Shown here: positions 63,126-64,000 of the stretch, one piece after another
Layout of the letters: each line of letters begins with the position of its first letter
Numbering within the stretch: position 1 is the stretch's first letter
Origin: Carnobacterium viridans
GTDB lineage: Bacteria; Bacillota; Bacilli; Lactobacillales; Carnobacteriaceae
Reading direction: 5' to 3'
Assembly: GCF_900102725.1 (NCBI RefSeq)
Contig: NZ_FNJW01000008.1
Location: 1,178,001-1,242,000 of the forward strand
DNA length: 64,000 bases
The notes under the pieces: generated by a model
What the model saw: only the letters and a program-made list of their open reading frames with translations
The model's database searches: none
What the model was told of the DNA's origin: nothing
Program-made: the position numbers and the translations under genes

Positions 63126-64000
63126 TTACTCTTCCTCCTTATCCATTTTTTTAAATTTTGGTTCCATTTCCAAACTTATTGTCTCTGACCAAATGCCTTC
63201 TGTTTCAAAAACAATAATCTCATTTTCTCCCTTTTTAAAGAGAGCTTTTGGAACATATAACGATAGAGTTGGTCCCTCATTCCAAAATCGCCCAATGTTA
63301 AATCCATTTACTAGAACGATTCCTTTGCCAAACGACTCCATGTTGATAAATGTATCTTCTGGTGCATCGATTTCCACTTTATACTGGTAAAACGATGGCG
63401 AATGCTCTTCCCATTCTTTATCAAAGTCAATAGACAACGGTTCTGAAAAGTCTAAGCTGTATTGCTCCCAATCGGTAATAAAATGCAGATCAGACATGAC
63501 TCCTCTTCGGATCCCTTTTTGTTGCGTATCTGCCAATAACTTGTGTCCGTAATTGACACGCCCCATATTTTCTACTAGTACATCCAGTTGGTTAGAGCCC
63601 GTTATAGGTGAAGCGTATATTTTTTCTCCAATCTCTTCTTGATATTGTGTGGCTATTTTTTCTTCATTAAAGAAAAACTGGAGACGATCGCTGCCATCAA
63701 TTACACGATAAAATTCTTTTTGACTGTCTTTTTCCACATAACTTCTGTAAAGCGTATACCCATATTGTTGACCTAGTTCTTCCATTGTTTTTGGGTACTT
63801 AGATTCTTGTTTTTTAGCGATACGATCGACAATAGAAAGCAGACTTACTTTTCCAGTGACCTTTATATCCTTAATGTTCATGCTTGTCTTTAACAAAGGG
63901 CTATGTTGTTTAATATCAGGAAAAAATTCTTGCATCATTTTTTGTAAAGCATAATATTTCTCTGTCGGATTGCCTTGTTCATCTAAAGGAGCATCATAAT
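63126..64000 (-). CDS. bgaC: GH35 beta-galactosidase, C-terminal part (cut by window edge)
   Basis: The open frame runs past the right edge, with no start codon in the last 62 bases, where it reads YDAPLDEQGNPTEKYYALQK, the typical end of the GH35 catalytic barrel. About 291 residues are visible; the rest is beta-sandwich jelly-roll domains (FINMESFGKGIVLVNGFNIG, RFWNEGPTLSLYVP). BgaC of Streptococcus pneumoniae cleaves Gal-beta-1,3-linked sugars and has the same gene order after it. The catalytic glutamates lie outside the window. Confidence 0.87.
   Translation of the reverse strand, partial: YDAPLDEQGNPTEKYYALQKMMQEFFPDIKQHSPLLKTSMNIKDIKVTGKVSLLSIVDRIAKKQESKYPKTMEELGQQYGYTLYRSYVEKDSQKEFYRVIDGSDRLQFFFNEEKIATQYQEEIGEKIYASPITGSNQLDVLVENMGRVNYGHKLLADTQQKGIRRGVMSDLHFITDWEQYSLDFSEPLSIDFDKEWEEHSPSFYQYKVEIDAPEDTFINMESFGKGIVLVNGFNIGRFWNEGPTLSLYVPKALFKKGENEIIVFETEGIWSETISLEMEPKFKKMDKEEE

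Overview
The window looks like chromosomal DNA of a low-GC Gram-positive bacterium of the order Lactobacillales, most likely Carnobacterium or a close relative. The reasons are the AT-rich composition, strong AGGAGG-type ribosome sites, FLP/FNR-like regulators, a lactate oxidase, a T-box leader, lac tagatose-6-phosphate genes and mannose-family PTS operons. The genus is inferred from gene content; no rRNA or tRNA gene was found.

Left part (1-12.3 kb): the start of an acyl-CoA dehydrogenase gene and two tandem Crp/Fnr-type regulators. An FNR-type box is placed at -41.5 from a candidate start site for the dehydrogenase and again for the second regulator. A small non-autonomous transposable element (element 1) lies between the second box and its gene. 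Next come a 58-residue helical protein, a glyoxalase-fold protein with a sugar O-acetyltransferase, two YibE/F membrane proteins, a BmrC/BmrD-like heterodimeric drug exporter, and an ArsR repressor with a CoA-disulfide reductase-rhodanese fusion.

Middle (12.3-45.4 kb): six degenerate 51-bp tandem repeats; topoisomerase III; a glycerol-3-phosphate/glycerophosphodiester import operon (ugpA-E-B-C-Q) with a second, membrane-anchored phosphodiesterase beside it; a methionine-type T-box operon (MetE-like protein, luxS, a short-chain dehydrogenase, a MetQ-like lipoprotein); a FUSC membrane protein; an aldo/keto reductase with a cupin; and a three-gene DNA-processing module (TerB-C protein, BrxD-like ATPase, Lhr/BrxHI-like helicase). 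After degV come zinc genes: a ZinT lipoprotein behind a Zur box and a frameshifted adcA, which share an Ig-like domain. A lactate unit follows (LysR regulator, lactate oxidase, lactate permease), with element 2, a longer relative of element 1, between the permease gene and its terminator. A LysE/GAP-like membrane protein then sits behind a leader with a strong intrinsic terminator and probably starts at an ATT codon.

Right part (45.7-64 kb): a tagatose-metabolism island. One operon (fructose-type PTS, 1-phosphofructokinase-like kinase, LacD-type aldolase, RpiR regulator beside it) fits tagatose entering as tagatose-1-phosphate. A second (lacR-A-B-C-D plus a DUF4867 protein, divergent from gatABC) fits galactose or galactitol-type sugars entering as 6-phosphates. 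A third (GH35 beta-galactosidase, mannose-family PTS, agaS, nagA) fits galacto-N-biose/GalNAc breakdown, with AgaS delivering tagatose-6-phosphate to LacC and LacD.

The strongest candidates for something little described are the TerB-C/BrxD/helicase module, the terminator-bearing leader of the membrane-protein gene at 44.7 kb, the 51-bp repeat array, the element pair, and the domain shared by the two zinc lipoproteins.
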